The notes under the pieces are model-generated. The model had not been told where the DNA came from. It made no database searches and was given only the letters and a program-made list of their open reading frames with translations. A DNA stretch of 64,000 nucleotides from Fuerstiella sp. (GTDB lineage: Bacteria > Planctomycetota > Planctomycetia > Planctomycetales > Planctomycetaceae): positions 1 to 64,000 of the forward strand of contig JAQWOH010000067.1 of the NCBI GenBank assembly GCA_029245955.1, written 5' to 3'. Below, in pieces: positions 47,357 through 56,977 of the stretch. The stretch's first letter is position 1. Every line of letters begins with the position of its first letter. Position numbers and translations under genes: made by a program.

Positions 47357-48544
47357 ATGACTTTTTCATCACTCGACCGATCAGTGGACGTCGCAGCGAG
47401 GGTGTCGGCTAAGGGCATCATCGCCGTCGCTGTCCTGTTCTCGTCAACCGCAATCTGCCAGCCACCGGAAACACCACAGGCAGTCATTCACGAAGAAGAC
47501 GTCAGACTGACGTCTCTGATTGAGGATCTGGGAGCTCGTGAATTCGAGCGGCGAGCGACAGCGTCAAATCAGCTGAGGGAACTAACGGCCGCCGAGCTCG
47601 CAGCTCTGACGGCCCTGTCGGTTGAGCACCCAAGTGCGGAAGTCATCATCCGACTGATCGCGGAAGTGGATGCCCGCTACGCGTCGGAAGATCAGGAGAC
47701 AGTTCGAACGGCCTCCATGGCCCTAGAATCACTTTCACAGACAGCGCGTCTGGTGCTGGCAGAGGGGGCCAATGAAAGCCTGCGCAAACACTGGCAGACT
47801 CGCGTAGACCTGACAATCAGTGAGCTCCGGGAACACGGCGCCCATATCAAGAACGGATCATTCGCAAATGATGCTGTTGGCCGCTGGTTGCCGCAGAATT
47901 CGGTTGGCACGGTCAATATCTTCATTGATGAAGGCTGGCGCGGCGATGCGGATGCTCTGCACCTTTTCGCTCGCCTCTCGGCGCTGGCGGGGCCCAGAAC
48001 GTTCGTGGGCGGCCTTGGGGTGTATCTGCTCGACGGACATCCTCTGACCGACAAACAGCACGCACAACTGGCGGAATTCGTGGGACGGGAACGCATTGCC
48101 GAACGCTCCCGCGTGGCCCTGGGAATTCGCCCCCACTCTGCCAGGCCGGGACGCGGCGTCCTTATCCAGACCGTAACCAAAGGCAGCACGGCTGCCGCCG
48201 CAACGTTACAACCGGGTGACTTAATACTGGGGCTGGTAGCACGTCCGGCCAATAACCCGAAGAACAGCGTTCCTGAACCATCCGGCAATCTGCGAGACTT
48301 TGATGATCTGGTGGAACGCCTGAAGGAATACCGACCAGGGGACGTTGTGTATCTGACAGTGATACGCAACTTCCGAATGACAGCGCTGCCTGGCGGCCTG
48401 TTTGGCCAACGCAACATTATGCCGCGCGCACAGCCCAACGATCAGGACCGGAAAAATCCGGATGGAACGAAGCCTGCACATGGTGAGGAGGTCATTGAAG
48501 CAACGTTGAAAGGCTGGCAGGAACTCGAAACCGTCGGTCGGTAG
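47357..48544 (+). CDS. Exported PDZ-domain protein
   Basis: About 395 residues. A hydrophobic N-terminal segment (GIIAVAVLFSSTAICQ) serves as signal peptide. The middle is helical with HEAT-like character (LTSLIEDLGAREFERRATAS, NQLRELTAAELAALTALSVE). The C-terminal part has a PDZ domain: GVLIQTVTKGSTAAAATLQP GDLILGLVARP ... LKEYRPGDVVYLTVIRN. No protease motif is present, so it is probably an adaptor or scaffold in the periplasm. ATG 47357 is preferred, but its ribosome-binding site is weak and ATG 47327 is possible. It follows the preceding exported protein by 161 bp on the same strand. Confidence 0.78.
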   Translation: MTFSSLDRSVDVAARVSAKGIIAVAVLFSSTAICQPPETPQAVIHEEDVRLTSLIEDLGAREFERRATASNQLRELTAAELAALTALSVEHPSAEVIIRLIAEVDARYASEDQETVRTASMALESLSQTARLVLAEGANESLRKHWQTRVDLTISELREHGAHIKNGSFANDAVGRWLPQNSVGTVNIFIDEGWRGDADALHLFARLSALAGPRTFVGGLGVYLLDGHPLTDKQHAQLAEFVGRERIAERSRVALGIRPHSARPGRGVLIQTVTKGSTAAAATLQPGDLILGLVARPANNPKNSVPEPSGNLRDFDDLVERLKEYRPGDVVYLTVIRNFRMTALPGGLFGQRNIMPRAQPNDQDRKNPDGTKPAHGEEVIEATLKGWQELETVGR

Positions 48545-48956
48545 AAAATACGCGGCGGTTACTTAAGACGAGTTCAGGCGACGCATTTGTCCCGCTCAGT
48601 CACAGTAAGCAGGGATCGATGCATGGCGCCGCCTGCCGAGAATCTTACAGGATTTGTGGCTGACTCGGAGCCGCACGGAACATCGTTCCCTGTGCGAGAT
48701 TGCTTTTCATACAAGCCTCGCGATCACACTTTATTGCCCCCTCGGGATCGCTGTGCAGCGACTTTCGCCACCGTTCAGGTGCGAACCAGCTTGCCAGCAC
48801 GGATCTACATCCGGGCGCAATCCACTACAGGAACTTTCAAAACCTTTGGTGCCCCGACGCGTGATCGACGGATATCCCCGGAATGGCCTTATTCAACACC
48901 CCTCAATCCCGCGTCAGATTTTCACATATCCTGCAACAGGAGTCTTGAAACCGCTT
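48545..48956. other. Gap of 412 bp between convergent genes
   Basis: A plus-strand frame at 48587-48964 and the start of a long antisense frame from 48654 lie here, but neither has conserved sequence or a good start signal. No obvious terminator hairpin. Confidence 0.45.
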
Positions 48957-50363
48957 TTAGTTGACATCCGACCCAGCCAGAAGACGTTCAATTTCATCTG
49001 CCCGGGATCCGACTTCGATAACGCTGCGACGAATTTCCTCTGCACTGACGGTAGCCCGCGGGAAGGTATCCACCATCACAAAATATGGCTGCTGATTAAT
49101 GTCCTTGATAGACAGTCCGCCATGCAGAACAACAGCGTTCAGCCGCAGTGCACTTTCATAGAAACCGGAACAGGCCTCACAGCAAATACTGTAAATATTC
49201 AACAGCCGATCACCGGCACGGTGATCACTGTTCTGCAGATAAACAGTCTGGTGCCGGCCATTGGGCAGTCGGAGCTGAATCTGCACGCCCTGATCAGTCG
49301 ATTCAAATGTAACGTTCGGAATTTCGTTAAACGCCTCGTACGCCAGTGTGTCCAGATCCCGACTCGCACCAAGCACGGCCTGCAACAGTTGAGAAATGGC
49401 AGCCCCGTCGCGGGGACGATTTGTCGGGCTTGGCGCCAGCATGAGGCTGACACACTCTGCAACATCCAGCGGGATGCCAGGCGTTCGGCGACGTACGCTC
49501 TGATATTCACCGGCCAGTATGCACGACATAAGCGAACTAATCGATTCTCCTTCAAATGGATAGTGCCCGGTCAGCATCAGGTAGTAACAGACGCCCAGAG
49601 CAAATACGTCGCTGGCGGGAGTAGCCTCGGCACCACCAAACAACTCTGGCGCCATGAAGTGAGGTGTCCCGGCCAGATTCGCTGGACCGAACGATCCGGA
49701 GTGGATCTGTTTTGCCAGACCGAAGTCCGCAATCTTGGGGTAACCAGCCGGAGTCACAAGAACGTTGTCCGGTTTCAAGTCACGATGTACAATTCCAAGC
49801 CGATGGGCCAACGACAACCCGTCGGCGATGCCCACTGCAATTTGAGTGGACCGCAGCGGACCAATGGGACCGGTCTCGTCAATTTCTTTCTGCAGAGATC
49901 TTCCCGACACAAACTCCATCTCAAGAAAATGGTGACTGCCGGATTTGCCAATCGCATGAGTGGTGACCACGTTTGCATGCACCAGCGCGGCTGCGGCACG
50001 GCCCTCGTTTTCGAAGCGTTGAATGTAGTCGATACTGTTGGAAATTCGCCTGGGAGACAGCACCTTGAGCGCACACTGACGGTGAAGTTTCCTGTTGCGG
50101 GCCAGGTAGACAACTCCCATCCCGCCTCGACCGAGCAGCTGCTGACATTCATAGATATCGACGGTCTGACCGTCCAGCAGAAGATCATCCAGTTCCATTT
50201 CGGTGGACACCTGCACATCCCCATCCCGCGGCATCAGCACTGTGTCCAGCATGCGTTCAGCGGATTCGACAGGCGGCATGCCGCAGCGAGGACAACGGTC
50301 TGCCTTGTCTGAAAACAGCTCGTTGCAGCCAACGCAGTACAAATTCGGTAGGGAGTCGCTCAC
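48957..50363 (-). CDS. Ser/Thr protein kinase with N-terminal zinc ribbon and C-terminal YbjN-like domain
   Basis: 468 residues, no membrane segment. Zinc ribbon at residues 10-27 (C10, C13, C24, C27: YCVGCNEL ... RCPRCGMP). Kinase domain about 71-335: LLGRGGMGVVYLARN, Lys100 (CALKVL), IVHRDLKPDNVLV with Asp195, IADFGLAKQ with Asp213, and GTPHFMAPELFGG. The last 130 residues resemble the YbjN/type III chaperone-like fold (FESTDQGVQIQLRLPNGRHQ, RLNAVVLHGGLSIKDINQQP YFVMVDTFPRATV, VGSRADEIERLLAGSD). A cytoplasmic signalling kinase; targets unknown. It has an open antisense frame along its whole length, which I treat as a shadow. Confidence 0.9.
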   Translation of the reverse strand: MSDSLPNLYCVGCNELFSDKADRCPRCGMPPVESAERMLDTVLMPRDGDVQVSTEMELDDLLLDGQTVDIYECQQLLGRGGMGVVYLARNRKLHRQCALKVLSPRRISNSIDYIQRFENEGRAAAALVHANVVTTHAIGKSGSHHFLEMEFVSGRSLQKEIDETGPIGPLRSTQIAVGIADGLSLAHRLGIVHRDLKPDNVLVTPAGYPKIADFGLAKQIHSGSFGPANLAGTPHFMAPELFGGAEATPASDVFALGVCYYLMLTGHYPFEGESISSLMSCILAGEYQSVRRRTPGIPLDVAECVSLMLAPSPTNRPRDGAAISQLLQAVLGASRDLDTLAYEAFNEIPNVTFESTDQGVQIQLRLPNGRHQTVYLQNSDHRAGDRLLNIYSICCEACSGFYESALRLNAVVLHGGLSIKDINQQPYFVMVDTFPRATVSAEEIRRSVIEVGSRADEIERLLAGSDVN

Positions 50364-50791
50364 GGCGGATCCTGCGACGAGCTGTTCGATTGATCATACA
50401 CGTGGTTGAAAAATTCCTCCACGGGGTGATGAACAGTGTAACCTGCTGCACCGAGCAACCGACACCGGCCATGACGCGATTTATTGAGAAACGCGATGAC
50501 CATACAGAAGATGTCGGAAAAAACGAAGTATCACGGAATTCGCGTCAACGAATTGTCAGATTCGAAACCGTGAACAACGCCCCATACCGCCCCACCGATC
50601 GACGACAGAAAAAGGTGTATTCCCGGTAACCTTTCGGCTTCATGACCACACCGATCATGAAATAAATCGAAATTCGACATCCAGCAATGAGCTGCGATGT
50701 TTGCCGGACTACCAATTTCTGAGTCATTCGATTATCAAAGTCCCTCAGCGTGACTGTCGCGCTTGGTGTTCGTGTCGCAAAGTCTGATACC
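50364..50791. other. Divergent intergenic region, 428 bp
   Basis: Between the zinc-ribbon kinase and the CxxCxxC protein. No gene is seen. It contains both promoters; boxes not assigned. Confidence 0.5.
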
Positions 50792-52123
50792 ATGGCCCAA
50801 ACGAATCTTCACCTTCCCGTCATCCAGAACTGGGACTGCCACAACTGCGGTGGCTGCTGCCGCGAACATCTGATCGAAATCACTGCTGAGGAAAAACGGC
50901 GTATTGAACGACAGAACTGGACTGCCGCGGACGGAATCTCTATGGCTCGACCGGTCATTCAGAAGATCGGACGGAATCGTTTCCGCCTTGCCCACCAGGA
51001 CGACGGCGCCTGTGTATTTCTGGATGAACGCGGACTGTGCCGAATCCATGCGAAGCACGGCGAACCTTCAAAACCTCTGGCCTGCAAAGTTTACCCGTAT
51101 GCCGTCCATCCGGCCGGGCCACAGAAACTTGCCGTGAGTCTGCGTTTCAGTTGCCCGTCGGTCGTACAGAATCTGGGGCCGTCCGTTGCTTCGCAGACTG
51201 CGGCAATTGGCCATCTAAGTTGCGAAATCGTTGCCGGCAAGCATCGTGACCATGCCCCACCGATAATTCACGATTCTCAACCGCACGGTGTTCAACAGGC
51301 CACATGGCCGGATTTTCACCGTTTCCTGAAAACGCTGGACGGTTGTGTAGCCGACGATTCTGTGGTCCTGGTCGTTCGCCTGATGAGAATTCTGGCATGG
51401 CTGGAACTGGTAGAACAGTCGCAGTTCCAGACCATTCGCGGCGCAAAGCTGGAAGACTACCTGTCGCTGGTCACAAACGCTGCCACGCAGGCTCAGCCGG
51501 ACAATGACCTGCCCATTCACCAGCCGAATCGGATGGCTCGAGTGATGTTCCGACTAATCGCCGCTCAGTACGCCAGACATGACACGGAAACTCTTGTCCG
51601 CGGAGGCGTCATTACCAGACTTGCACTGTTGAGTGCGGCGCTGCGGTTTACTACGGGGATTGGACGCATTCCGTCATTGAATGAATCCGCTTCGGTGTCC
51701 CGTGTATTCGGCAGTGCTGACGACACCGATGGCGTTCACCCGATCGGTGGCGTGCGATTTTCGGATCTCGAAATGCCGTACGGCGGACGTCGCTCTGACA
51801 TTGATGACTTATTGACGAGATATTATCGCGTCAAGATTCAGGGCCTGCACTTCTGCGGTCCGGCTCAGTTCGAAACTTCCCTGCTGGACGGGTTCCGTGG
51901 CCTGGCCCTGATGTACCCCATCATCATGTGGCTGGCTCGGCTGCGAGCAGCTCGGCGAGGAGCTGAAGCAGTGAACCTTGCCGATGTTCAGGCGTCACTC
52001 GCAACGGCCGATCATAATTACGGCTACTCACCGGCCCTCGGGACACGATCAGCACTCAGGCGAGTCACCTTGTTGTCGCGAATGAAACAGCTGACAAGCC
52101 TGCTGAGCTGGTATTCTCAGTAA
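50792..52123 (+). CDS. YkgJ/CxxCxxCC-family protein (metal cluster domain, FliB-related superfamily)
   Basis: 443 residues. The N-terminal domain has CHNCGGCCREHLIEITAEE, then GACVFLDERGLCRIH and KPLACKVYPYAVHPAG, the Cys pattern of PF03692 (YkgJ), thought to bind zinc or iron-sulfur. This superfamily includes flagellin lysine N-methylase FliB, which is interesting because a flagellin gene lies 10 kb away, but the C-terminal 300 residues are helical and not clearly FliB. No signal peptide. ATG 50792 is chosen to start close to the Cys motif; a longer start at 50750 is possible. Confidence 0.8.
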   Translation: MAQTNLHLPVIQNWDCHNCGGCCREHLIEITAEEKRRIERQNWTAADGISMARPVIQKIGRNRFRLAHQDDGACVFLDERGLCRIHAKHGEPSKPLACKVYPYAVHPAGPQKLAVSLRFSCPSVVQNLGPSVASQTAAIGHLSCEIVAGKHRDHAPPIIHDSQPHGVQQATWPDFHRFLKTLDGCVADDSVVLVVRLMRILAWLELVEQSQFQTIRGAKLEDYLSLVTNAATQAQPDNDLPIHQPNRMARVMFRLIAAQYARHDTETLVRGGVITRLALLSAALRFTTGIGRIPSLNESASVSRVFGSADDTDGVHPIGGVRFSDLEMPYGGRRSDIDDLLTRYYRVKIQGLHFCGPAQFETSLLDGFRGLALMYPIIMWLARLRAARRGAEAVNLADVQASLATADHNYGYSPALGTRSALRRVTLLSRMKQLTSLLSWYSQ

Positions 52124-52242
52124 TCGTTACTAAGTCAGACAACCCTCAATTCGTCGGGCAGCTCCAATGAACGCCGTTTGGCGAACGCAGCTGAGTCTTC
52201 GTGAACAGGACTCAGCCACAGAATTTAAAAACACTCAGCTGC

Positions 52243-55158
52243 TCAGCGCGGCAGCGCGTATACGAACGGCCGGTCCTCCACCACAGCGTATCGGCGTCCG
52301 ACAGCAACAGTCCCGACAGAGGTGATTCGACCTCCCGGCCATGTCACCGTCATCCCGCCTTCGTTCCCTTTCTGAGCCACGTGAGAGAGTCTCAGAACAG
52401 GTTCATTTGAGCATTGATAACCATCACCCGCCATCCGCCACGCCGCGGGACCACTGGCGGACGACCATGATGCTGATCCACCAACCGCGTCTCTGGCAGC
52501 ACGAATCCCGATTAGCTTGAATGAACTGATGGAACCCATCTGTGGCGTCCTGTTGGTCAATAGTGCAGCAGCGGAATCGAGGTGCGTAACGACAACGTCG
52601 CAGCAGCCGTCCCCATTCCAGTCCAGCATTGCGACCGACCGACCCAACACGGGAGTCTCGAAATAATCGCCAACAGCTTCAGCTTCGACCATGCAACCGT
52701 TTCCCGTGTTCTCATAAAAATGTGGCCTCATTCGGAACCGATGCCCCATGTGCGTGAAGTCGTCCAGGTGACCGTTGGCGACAACCAGATCGGGATCTCC
52801 GTCAGCGTCTGCATCAAGAAACTGACAACCAAACCCAAGCACCAAGTATCCGGGCATCGCAAGGTCGAAGGCTGCGGTGTCGTCTATGAATCCGCTTGAA
52901 TGCTGCTGCGAGTAAAGAATATTGGATTCCGCGTAATAGTTGGTCACGAACAGGTCCGGGCGGTGATTGCCGTCAATATCGCCGATGGCGATTCCCATGC
53001 TTCCCTGGGCGGCGCCATATTTGTCAAAGGCCGCTCCGGCAGCAAATCCGTTTTCAGTGAAGCGTACAGAGTCCTGTCTGCGGGTATACAAGAAGTTCTG
53101 TGATTCATCATTCGCCACAAACACCTGGTTCGTTCCATGGCCCTGAATGTCACCAACAACGACTCCCATCCCTCGGCCCGGAACCGCGTTAAAACCCGAC
53201 TCAGCAGTGACATCCGAATACCCGCCGGAACCGTCGCTGAAGAACACGCGGTCGGATTCCGCAGGAAAGTCGTGCGGCCCACAGACCCTGTAACGGCCCT
53301 CATGGTCGCACGTCTGCAGAAACACATTCGCTCCTCCGACGTAGTTAACATCATAGATATCAGGTTGGGAATCCCCATTCAGATCGGCGATCGCAACACT
53401 CGTTGTCCATGCAGCGCTGCCCTCAAAACCCCACACTTCCTGAAAGGTGCCGTCGCCCTGATTGAGCTGTAGAGTGTTGCGCCCCGTGCCAGCCACATAC
53501 AGGTCATCAAATCCGTCGTTATTGATGTCGCCAATCGCAACCCCCTGTCCGAATATAGTGGCAGACATGCGGACCAGATGCGATACGTCATCAAAAACGT
53601 CACCCCGCAGATTACGATACATTCCACCACAAGCACCGCTGGAATGCCCGCTGTCGGCTGCATCCCGCCCCTGAGAAAAATAGAGATCGGGCCAGCTGTC
53701 AGCATCAATGTCGAGCACTCCGACGCCGCCACCGGTCCACTGATGCATCCGCAGCCCCTCCTGTCCCGGGACGACTCCGTTCCTGTACAGAAATGAAACT
53801 CCGGCAGACGATGACGTGTCCATGAATCTGACTGCCGAATGTCTCGGCAATAGCGAAGTCACATCCCGCCTCAGGAACTCGTGCGGCAGCGGCAGTTCGG
53901 CTGCAAAGTCCCGGTACATTTCTGACAACGGCGCGGGATGCGTCGGCTCAGTTCTACCGATGTGCGCCGTCGTATGTGACATCAGAGCTCTGGCCCATAC
54001 GGCCGACGAGTCACGCCGCAGTGCTATGCGAGCCCACGCTTTGGCTTCCCCGAATCGGCCCATGGAATGCAGACTGGCCGCCACCTGTTCGATATGTGAC
54101 AGGTCGTCAGGACTGGCGTAGACCCTTCGCGCAGATTCGTGGATTGTCTTTAACCTCATGACCACTTCTGCTGAATGCTCACTCGACATCGCGTTTTCGC
54201 GAAGTGCTTCCGATAGTGCGTGCACGCACTCCAGACTCCAGCGATCGCAAACAACACTTTCCATAAGACACCTCAGACGCACCAGCGGTAACCGGTGCCG
54301 CTGAGCCCATTGTGCCGCCATTCGCCAGGTGCCGGGATGGGTATCGGCCGACGAAAGCAGGCCGAGAAGTTCAGCTTCAACTGTGGCCTCCGCGAATTCA
54401 GCGGGCGCAGCGGTTTCCAGACGGAATTTCAGCACCTGAATTCTCAAAGGTGTTGACGTCGATGTCAGCGCCAGTGTTTCCTTCAACAATGATTGCCGAC
54501 CAACTGCATCGAGATCTTTTTTCTTGTGAATCATCAGCCCGACAATTGCCATAGGATCGTTCGGACACAGCTCATTAGCCCGCTCAAGCTGCTGCTGACC
54601 AAACAGCATGTTGCCATTCAATGCAAGTCGCACCAGATCGACAATGTCTGCTTCATTCGCGGCAACCAGGCGGCGGAGCAGCGGAAGTGCATCGAAACGA
54701 TAGCCGCACCCGCAAAGCAAGGCTGCCAGACGACGAGTGGCAACCGGGTCACTCGGCGCGTATTTAAGAATCGTTTCATACGTTGTTCGAGCTGGCGTGA
54801 ACTGACCAAGCCGTGTCTGCAGGTCGGCCATTCTCAGCCACCCTGCTCGGACATCATGATCCTGTGCCGTGGCCGGCAGTCGCATCAGAAAGCCAACGGC
54901 CCGTTGCAGCTCACTATTCTGTTCAGCCGCTTCCGCACCAACAAGAATGCTGCGAACATCACCAGGTCGAGCCCGCAGGGCCTGGTCTGCAAATGAGCAG
55001 GCTGCAGGAAAGTCACCATTTGCCAGAGCGTCACTGGCCAGCCGCATGTGATTCGCACGACCAAAGAGTGTCGACAGCCCCACGACAAGTCCGATTCCCA
55101 GCAGCGTCGCACTTGCGGTCGTCAGAAGGCGCCTCGTCTCGAGAACCCGCTGTTCCAT
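52243..55158 (-). CDS. Membrane-anchored TPR / FG-GAP (VCBS) / ASPIC-UnbV protein (CRTAC1-like)
   Basis: 971 residues. An N-terminal anchor (LLTTASATLLGIGLVVGLST) is followed by TPR-like helices to about residue 430. From RFMDTSSSAGVSFLYRNG onward there are FG-GAP/VCBS repeats with calcium-binding loops: DIDADSWPDLYFSQG, DINNDGFDDLYVAGTG, DLNGDSQPDIYDVNYVG, DIDGNHRPDLFVTNYY, DADADGDPDLVVANGH, DWNGDGCCDVVVTHLD. The last 90 residues are an ASPIC/UnbV module (GIRAARDAVGGSASW ... VTWPGGRITSVGTVAVGRRY). A beta-propeller exposed outside the membrane; very common in planctomycetes, function unknown. Confidence 0.9.
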   Translation of the reverse strand: MEQRVLETRRLLTTASATLLGIGLVVGLSTLFGRANHMRLASDALANGDFPAACSFADQALRARPGDVRSILVGAEAAEQNSELQRAVGFLMRLPATAQDHDVRAGWLRMADLQTRLGQFTPARTTYETILKYAPSDPVATRRLAALLCGCGYRFDALPLLRRLVAANEADIVDLVRLALNGNMLFGQQQLERANELCPNDPMAIVGLMIHKKKDLDAVGRQSLLKETLALTSTSTPLRIQVLKFRLETAAPAEFAEATVEAELLGLLSSADTHPGTWRMAAQWAQRHRLPLVRLRCLMESVVCDRWSLECVHALSEALRENAMSSEHSAEVVMRLKTIHESARRVYASPDDLSHIEQVAASLHSMGRFGEAKAWARIALRRDSSAVWARALMSHTTAHIGRTEPTHPAPLSEMYRDFAAELPLPHEFLRRDVTSLLPRHSAVRFMDTSSSAGVSFLYRNGVVPGQEGLRMHQWTGGGVGVLDIDADSWPDLYFSQGRDAADSGHSSGACGGMYRNLRGDVFDDVSHLVRMSATIFGQGVAIGDINNDGFDDLYVAGTGRNTLQLNQGDGTFQEVWGFEGSAAWTTSVAIADLNGDSQPDIYDVNYVGGANVFLQTCDHEGRYRVCGPHDFPAESDRVFFSDGSGGYSDVTAESGFNAVPGRGMGVVVGDIQGHGTNQVFVANDESQNFLYTRRQDSVRFTENGFAAGAAFDKYGAAQGSMGIAIGDIDGNHRPDLFVTNYYAESNILYSQQHSSGFIDDTAAFDLAMPGYLVLGFGCQFLDADADGDPDLVVANGHLDDFTHMGHRFRMRPHFYENTGNGCMVEAEAVGDYFETPVLGRSVAMLDWNGDGCCDVVVTHLDSAAALLTNRTPQMGSISSFKLIGIRAARDAVGGSASWSSASGPAAWRMAGDGYQCSNEPVLRLSHVAQKGNEGGMTVTWPGGRITSVGTVAVGRRYAVVEDRPFVYALPR

Positions 55159-56002
55159 TTAACTGGTCTGCTTTCCCTGCGATAACGGCTTGCTGCGAGA
55201 ATGTCGTCTCACACCACGACACGAAGCGACAACATGAGCAGCGATGCAACGCGCCGTTGCTCAACAAAACTCAAGTCTAGCACCCCAACCACGAACTTGC
55301 CACATTTCCCGCACCCACCCGCTTGCCCTTGAAAGCCAATGCATCTGCTCACCGGATATCAATCACGGCAGGTCTCCCGGTTGCTCGACATAGTCCACCT
55401 CAACAATCTGAGCGATGAACGATCAGCGGAGATCGGACAGTGAGACAGGGAATATCCGAATCAGAACCAGTCTGCCCGGACTGTTATCGAAGCATGCAAT
55501 CCTGAAACCCACACATTGGCAGGACCATAACCGAACTGGTATGGGATATACTGCTCGGCTCTGTTTATCGACGCTCTGTTATGCAGCTGACACTTGCATC
55601 TGAAGACGGACATTGTGATGCGAGCTGCTGGGGTTGTCCCGCACATCGTTGTTCACAAATCTGGTCATCCAGTTTATGCCGAACAAAACAACGGCCGGTC
55701 ACTCAAACGCAGTCACCGAATTGTCATGAATTATTGCCTCCTGCTGATCAGCCGGAATAAACGGTCTGCGTCGATCACTGTTTCGGCGTCGCCGGATTTA
55801 CTGCGAGAAATCGCAGATCAACGTAAATCGACATCGCCCGATGAAGTCTGCCCGCAAAGATGAAGCGTACACGCCGCAAACGGCAGCGCCGTTGTTTCCT
55901 GCAGCGGCACGGTAAAGCACAAACCTGTCGACCGGCGTCTTTCACTCTGCTGTGGAGTGAACAACATTTCGGTGTTGATTCAAGATCACCCATCCGGCTT
56001 AG
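55159..56002. other. Gap of 844 bp before the methyltransferase relic
   Basis: Read in all frames; only short stretches are open (for example 55594-55863 plus), with no recognisable sequence. It may contain further decayed sequence of the neighbouring pseudogene, because the latter's N-terminal end is missing. Confidence 0.45.
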
Positions 56003-56751
56003 TGCTGGGGATGTGCCCTATTTCACTTCGACATAATAGATACCAAAGCACTATCAGAGACTCGGTTCGGTCAAGCGCTGAACTTCACCGTTCTGTTGCC
56101 TCTGACTGCGATCCCGTGGGCGGTCCGGAGACAACGGCGTGAATCGTCTCCTGTGACATTCTGGAGTGCCATCACTATACCCGTGGCCCATCAGGTCTTT
56201 GCCTGACTGGGATGGCGTCCCGAACTCTGATCTGCAACGATAATCAGCGGGATTGTCTTCCGAGGATACACTGAGTCTTCTTTCTGCTGTTCGGCGGTCC
56301 CTTATTTTCGCTGCTGACGCCGGCGTGGCTGAATCGCAGAAGTCTCAGAATCTCGAATATCCCGCAGACTGTGTTAACGATTCCCCCCGGCCTTCGTGGA
56401 ATCTACGCAATATCCAGCGTCGTACGATACTTCGGGCTGGCACTGCCCGTCGGCCCCGACCATTTCTTTTCAGTTTACCGCGATATACGTTTTGTCAGGC
56501 AAGGGATCTTTCGTTTCACCAATAACAGAATGTACGTCGATACCCTGTCATTATCCCGGGGCATAGTCGCGAGTTTCGCTTCCGCGTCAGCAATCATCGT
56601 TGCCGCATTTAGTCACGCTTATATCCGGAGCTGTTTCTACACCACGAAGAAGCCGGACCTGAAGTTCCTGTGTCCCACCGCCCCCGAACGGGTTATGAAA
56701 TTATCAGGTATATCGCCTGACCCGGAAGCGGTAGTAACCGTGTTGCACTGA
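56003..56751 (+). pseudogene. Decayed membrane methyltransferase gene (ICMT/PEMT-type fold)
   Basis: Three pieces of one protein can be joined. One frame reads RFGQALNFTVLLPLTAIPWA, SSPVTFWSAITIPVAHQVFA, TGA (56204-56206), LGWRPEL, TGA (56228-56230), then GIVFRGYT. After a one-base shift near 56270 the next frame reads VFFLLFGGPLFSLLTPAWLN RR ... VVRYFGLALPVGPDHFFSVY, RDIRFVRQGIFRFTNNRMYV, ASAIIVAAFSHAYIRSCFYT and TKKPDLKFL, to the stop at 56749-56751. The second half matches, from memory, the GIFRxTxNxMY ... NHAYIWVHYYCTEKPD pattern of integral membrane methyltransferases. Two nonsense codons and one frameshift mark it as non-functional. Confidence 0.72.
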
Positions 56752-56977
56752 AACACGTGGCACACGCCTGCCATGACAACACAGCCTTAACGCCCGAACT
56801 GATGGCGCACGCCCCGGAAGTCGCCCCTGGTGACCTGGCTGAAGCCACGGCCTGTCACCGACAAAACACTATCCGGCAGCAACATGCAGACGGAGGGCCC
56901 GAAGTGTCAACAGGCACCGAACAAAATCGGCGGCGAGGCTGGGAGACAGAAAAAACACCACGATGTGCCGGGTGACT

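Noticed and set aside
48654..50312. Plus-strand open frame of 552 codons antisense to the zinc-ribbon kinase
   Set aside because: It lies over a kinase with intact catalytic motifs, and its own translation has no recognisable domain or ribosome-binding site; long antisense frames are common in this base composition.
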